Shown: piece after piece, positions 21,186-22,194 of the stretch
How positions within the stretch are numbered: position 1 is the stretch's first letter
Layout of the letters: every line of letters begins with the position of its first letter
Origin: an uncultured Blautia sp.
GTDB lineage: Bacteria; Bacillota; Clostridia; Lachnospirales; Lachnospiraceae
Direction: 5' to 3'
Length of the DNA: 22,194 bases
Assembly (NCBI GenBank): GCA_934394545.1
Contig: CAKRRG010000047.1
Coordinates: 1 to 22,194 of the forward strand
Notes under the pieces: model-generated
What the model saw: the letters and a program-made list of their open reading frames with translations, nothing else
Told to the model about the DNA's origin: nothing
Databases searched by the model: none
Made by a program: the position numbers and the translations under genes

Positions 21186-22055
21186 ATGGTAAACGAATAC
21201 GAAATCAAAAAACAGATTTGCGACATCGGAAGAAGAATCTATAACCGTAACATGGTTGCAGCAAACGATGGAAATATCTCCGTAAAACTGAATGACAATG
21301 AGTTTCTTTGCACACCTACTGGTGTATCCAAAGGTTTCATGACTCCAGAGTTCATCTGTAAAGTAGATGCTAAGGGTAATGTTCTTCAGGCTAACCCGGG
21401 ATTCAAACCATCATCTGAGATCAAGATGCATATGAGAGTATATGAGAAGAGACCTGATGTAGGATCTGTTGTACATGCTCATCCAATTTATGCAACATCT
21501 TTCGCTATCGCAGGTATTCCGCTTACACAGCCGATCATGCCTGAGGCAGTTATCGCTCTTGGATGTGTTCCGATCGCTGAGTACGGTACACCTTCCACAA
21601 TGGAAATTCCGGATAACCTTGAGAAATATCTTCCATACTTCGATGCAGTTCTTCTTGAGAACCACGGAGCTCTTACATGGAGCACAGACCTGAATGCTGC
21701 ATACATGAAGATGGAGTCTGTTGAATTCTATGCACAGCTTCTGTATCAGAGCAAGCTTCTTGGAGGACCGAAGGAATTCGATAAAGAGAACATTAAGAAA
21801 CTTTATGAGATCCGTCGTAAATTCGGTATGCCTGGAAAACATCCGGCAAGCCTTTGCCAGAACAAAGATGGCGTGAACTGCCATAACTGTGGTGGCGCAT
21901 GTCACAATGAAGACTACAAACAGTTCCCAGGATATCAGTATGATTTCGTTGGCGGCAACTGTGATGCTCCTGCAGCTGACACAGCTAATGCAGACGCAGA
22001 GTTAGTAGCTAAGATCACAAAACAGGTTATGTCTCAGTTAGGACTTAACAAATAA
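21186..22055 (+). CDS. fucA: Class II aldolase (fuculose/rhamnulose-phosphate type) with BMC-targeting tail
   Basis: A 289-residue zinc aldolase expected to split L-fuculose-1-phosphate (or rhamnulose-1-phosphate) into dihydroxyacetone phosphate and lactaldehyde. The core (about 1-215) has the FucA pattern: G-N-I-S near 29-32, E79, metal ligands H97 and H99 (H-A-H-P) and H160 (E-N-H-G), matching E. coli FucA E73, H92, H94 and H155. E. coli FucA has 215 residues; here about 70 more follow: a Cys-rich stretch (C224, C232, C235, C239, C259) and an Ala/Asp linker, then a C-terminal amphipathic helix (about 270-286, with V-A-K-I-T-K-Q-V-M) of the kind that targets enzymes into microcompartments. 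The start at 21186 follows AAGGAGG at 21171-21177; an upstream in-frame start at 21126 is inside the leader structure. Confidence 0.9.
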   Translation: MVNEYEIKKQICDIGRRIYNRNMVAANDGNISVKLNDNEFLCTPTGVSKGFMTPEFICKVDAKGNVLQANPGFKPSSEIKMHMRVYEKRPDVGSVVHAHPIYATSFAIAGIPLTQPIMPEAVIALGCVPIAEYGTPSTMEIPDNLEKYLPYFDAVLLENHGALTWSTDLNAAYMKMESVEFYAQLLYQSKLLGGPKEFDKENIKKLYEIRRKFGMPGKHPASLCQNKDGVNCHNCGGACHNEDYKQFPGYQYDFVGGNCDAPAADTANADAELVAKITKQVMSQLGLNK

Positions 22056-22071
22056 TTATAATGGTAAATAA

Positions 22072-22101
22072 CCGCAGCTGTGAAATTGATCGCAGCTGCG
22101 G
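22072..22101 (+). other. Intercistronic hairpin in the BMC operon
   Basis: CCGCAGCTG (22072-22080) pairs with CAGCTGCGG (22093-22101), 9 bp, ending 9 nt before the AAGGAGG of the next gene. No U-tract follows, so it is more likely to set mRNA stability or processing than to terminate. Confidence 0.65.
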
Positions 22102-22126
22102 AGAACCTTAAAGGAGGAACAATCTC

Positions 22127-22194
22127 ATGCCAATTAGCGAGAGCATGGTACAGGATATTGTACAGGAAGTTATGGCGAAAATGCAGATTGCAGA
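22127..22194 (+). CDS. Start of a BMC cargo enzyme, probably CoA-acylating aldehyde dehydrogenase (partial)
   Basis: Only the first 22 codons are present; the gene runs off the right edge. The ATG at 22127 follows AAGGAGG at 22111-22117. The N-terminus (I-S-E-S-M-V-Q-D-I-V-Q-E-V-M-A-K-M) is an amphipathic helix typical of encapsulation peptides on cargo such as PduP, EutE and related aldehyde dehydrogenases. In fucose/rhamnose BMC loci the CoA-acylating propionaldehyde dehydrogenase commonly sits next to the aldolase, so this is the leading guess; another N-terminally tagged cargo enzyme cannot be excluded. Confidence 0.7.
   Translation, partial: MPISESMVQDIVQEVMAKMQIA

Noticed and set aside
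1..22194. tRNA or rRNA genes, CRISPR arrays, complete insertion sequences
   Set aside because: None recognised by reading either strand: no cloverleaf, no spaced array repeats, no transposase-like protein.

Overview
The window looks like a chromosomal segment of a gut Firmicute of the Lachnospiraceae, most likely Blautia-like. The reasons are AT-leaning DNA with strong AGGAGG ribosome sites, many promoters with an extended -10 (TGnTATAAT), a bile salt hydrolase, meso-diaminopimelate dehydrogenase, and the start of a fucose/rhamnose-type bacterial microcompartment (BMC) locus. The genus is inferred from gene content, not proven. No rRNA, tRNA, CRISPR array, transposase or prophage gene is visible.

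Layout. 1-5000 holds single-gene units: a MATE exporter ending in a bidirectional terminator, a 52-residue unknown protein on the minus strand, a PucR-type regulator, a TcdA-like E1 enzyme and a bile salt hydrolase with its catalytic residues in place. 5000-10100 holds lon, preceded by a promoter, a hairpin and a CIRCE (HrcA operator) match, then a secreted DUF1002 protein with long acidic tracts and an ECF vitamin-transporter S component. 10200-13520 holds an RlmI-type rRNA methyltransferase whose stop codon lies in the end of a 165-nt foldback repeat. It is followed by a tight three-gene operon: membrane zinc-ribbon protein, DUF5685 protein, and a J-domain/TPR protein with a cysteine-rich tail. 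13550-18090 is a cell-wall block: diaminopimelate dehydrogenase and two secreted NlpC/P60 hydrolases. One hydrolase carries glucan/choline-binding-type repeats and has a perfect WalR-type box in its leader; the other is PcsB-like with a coiled coil.

18160-19110 holds a cobalamin riboswitch with its own promoter and terminator, about 300 nt of stacked hairpins, and a cysteine-rich small-domain gene. A YcdX-like PHP phosphatase converges on it from the minus strand. From about 19940 to the right edge lies the front of a BMC operon: EutS/PduU shell protein, EutP/PduV GTPase, a FucA-type class II aldolase with a Cys-rich C-terminal extension and a probable encapsulation helix, and the first 22 codons of a protein that starts with a similar helix (probably a CoA-acylating aldehyde dehydrogenase). 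The inferred job is cleavage of fuculose/rhamnulose phosphate to lactaldehyde, then propanediol and propionaldehyde chemistry in a shell. The signature diol dehydratase lies outside the window, so glycyl-radical and B12-dependent versions cannot be separated here.

The most interesting unexplained material is regulatory: the CIRCE match at lon, tandem repeats plus a cre-like site at the BMC promoter, a widely spaced CCACAT inverted repeat at the internal aldolase promoter, the foldback element after rlmI, and Asp-rich isoprenoid-synthase-like motifs in the DUF5685 protein.
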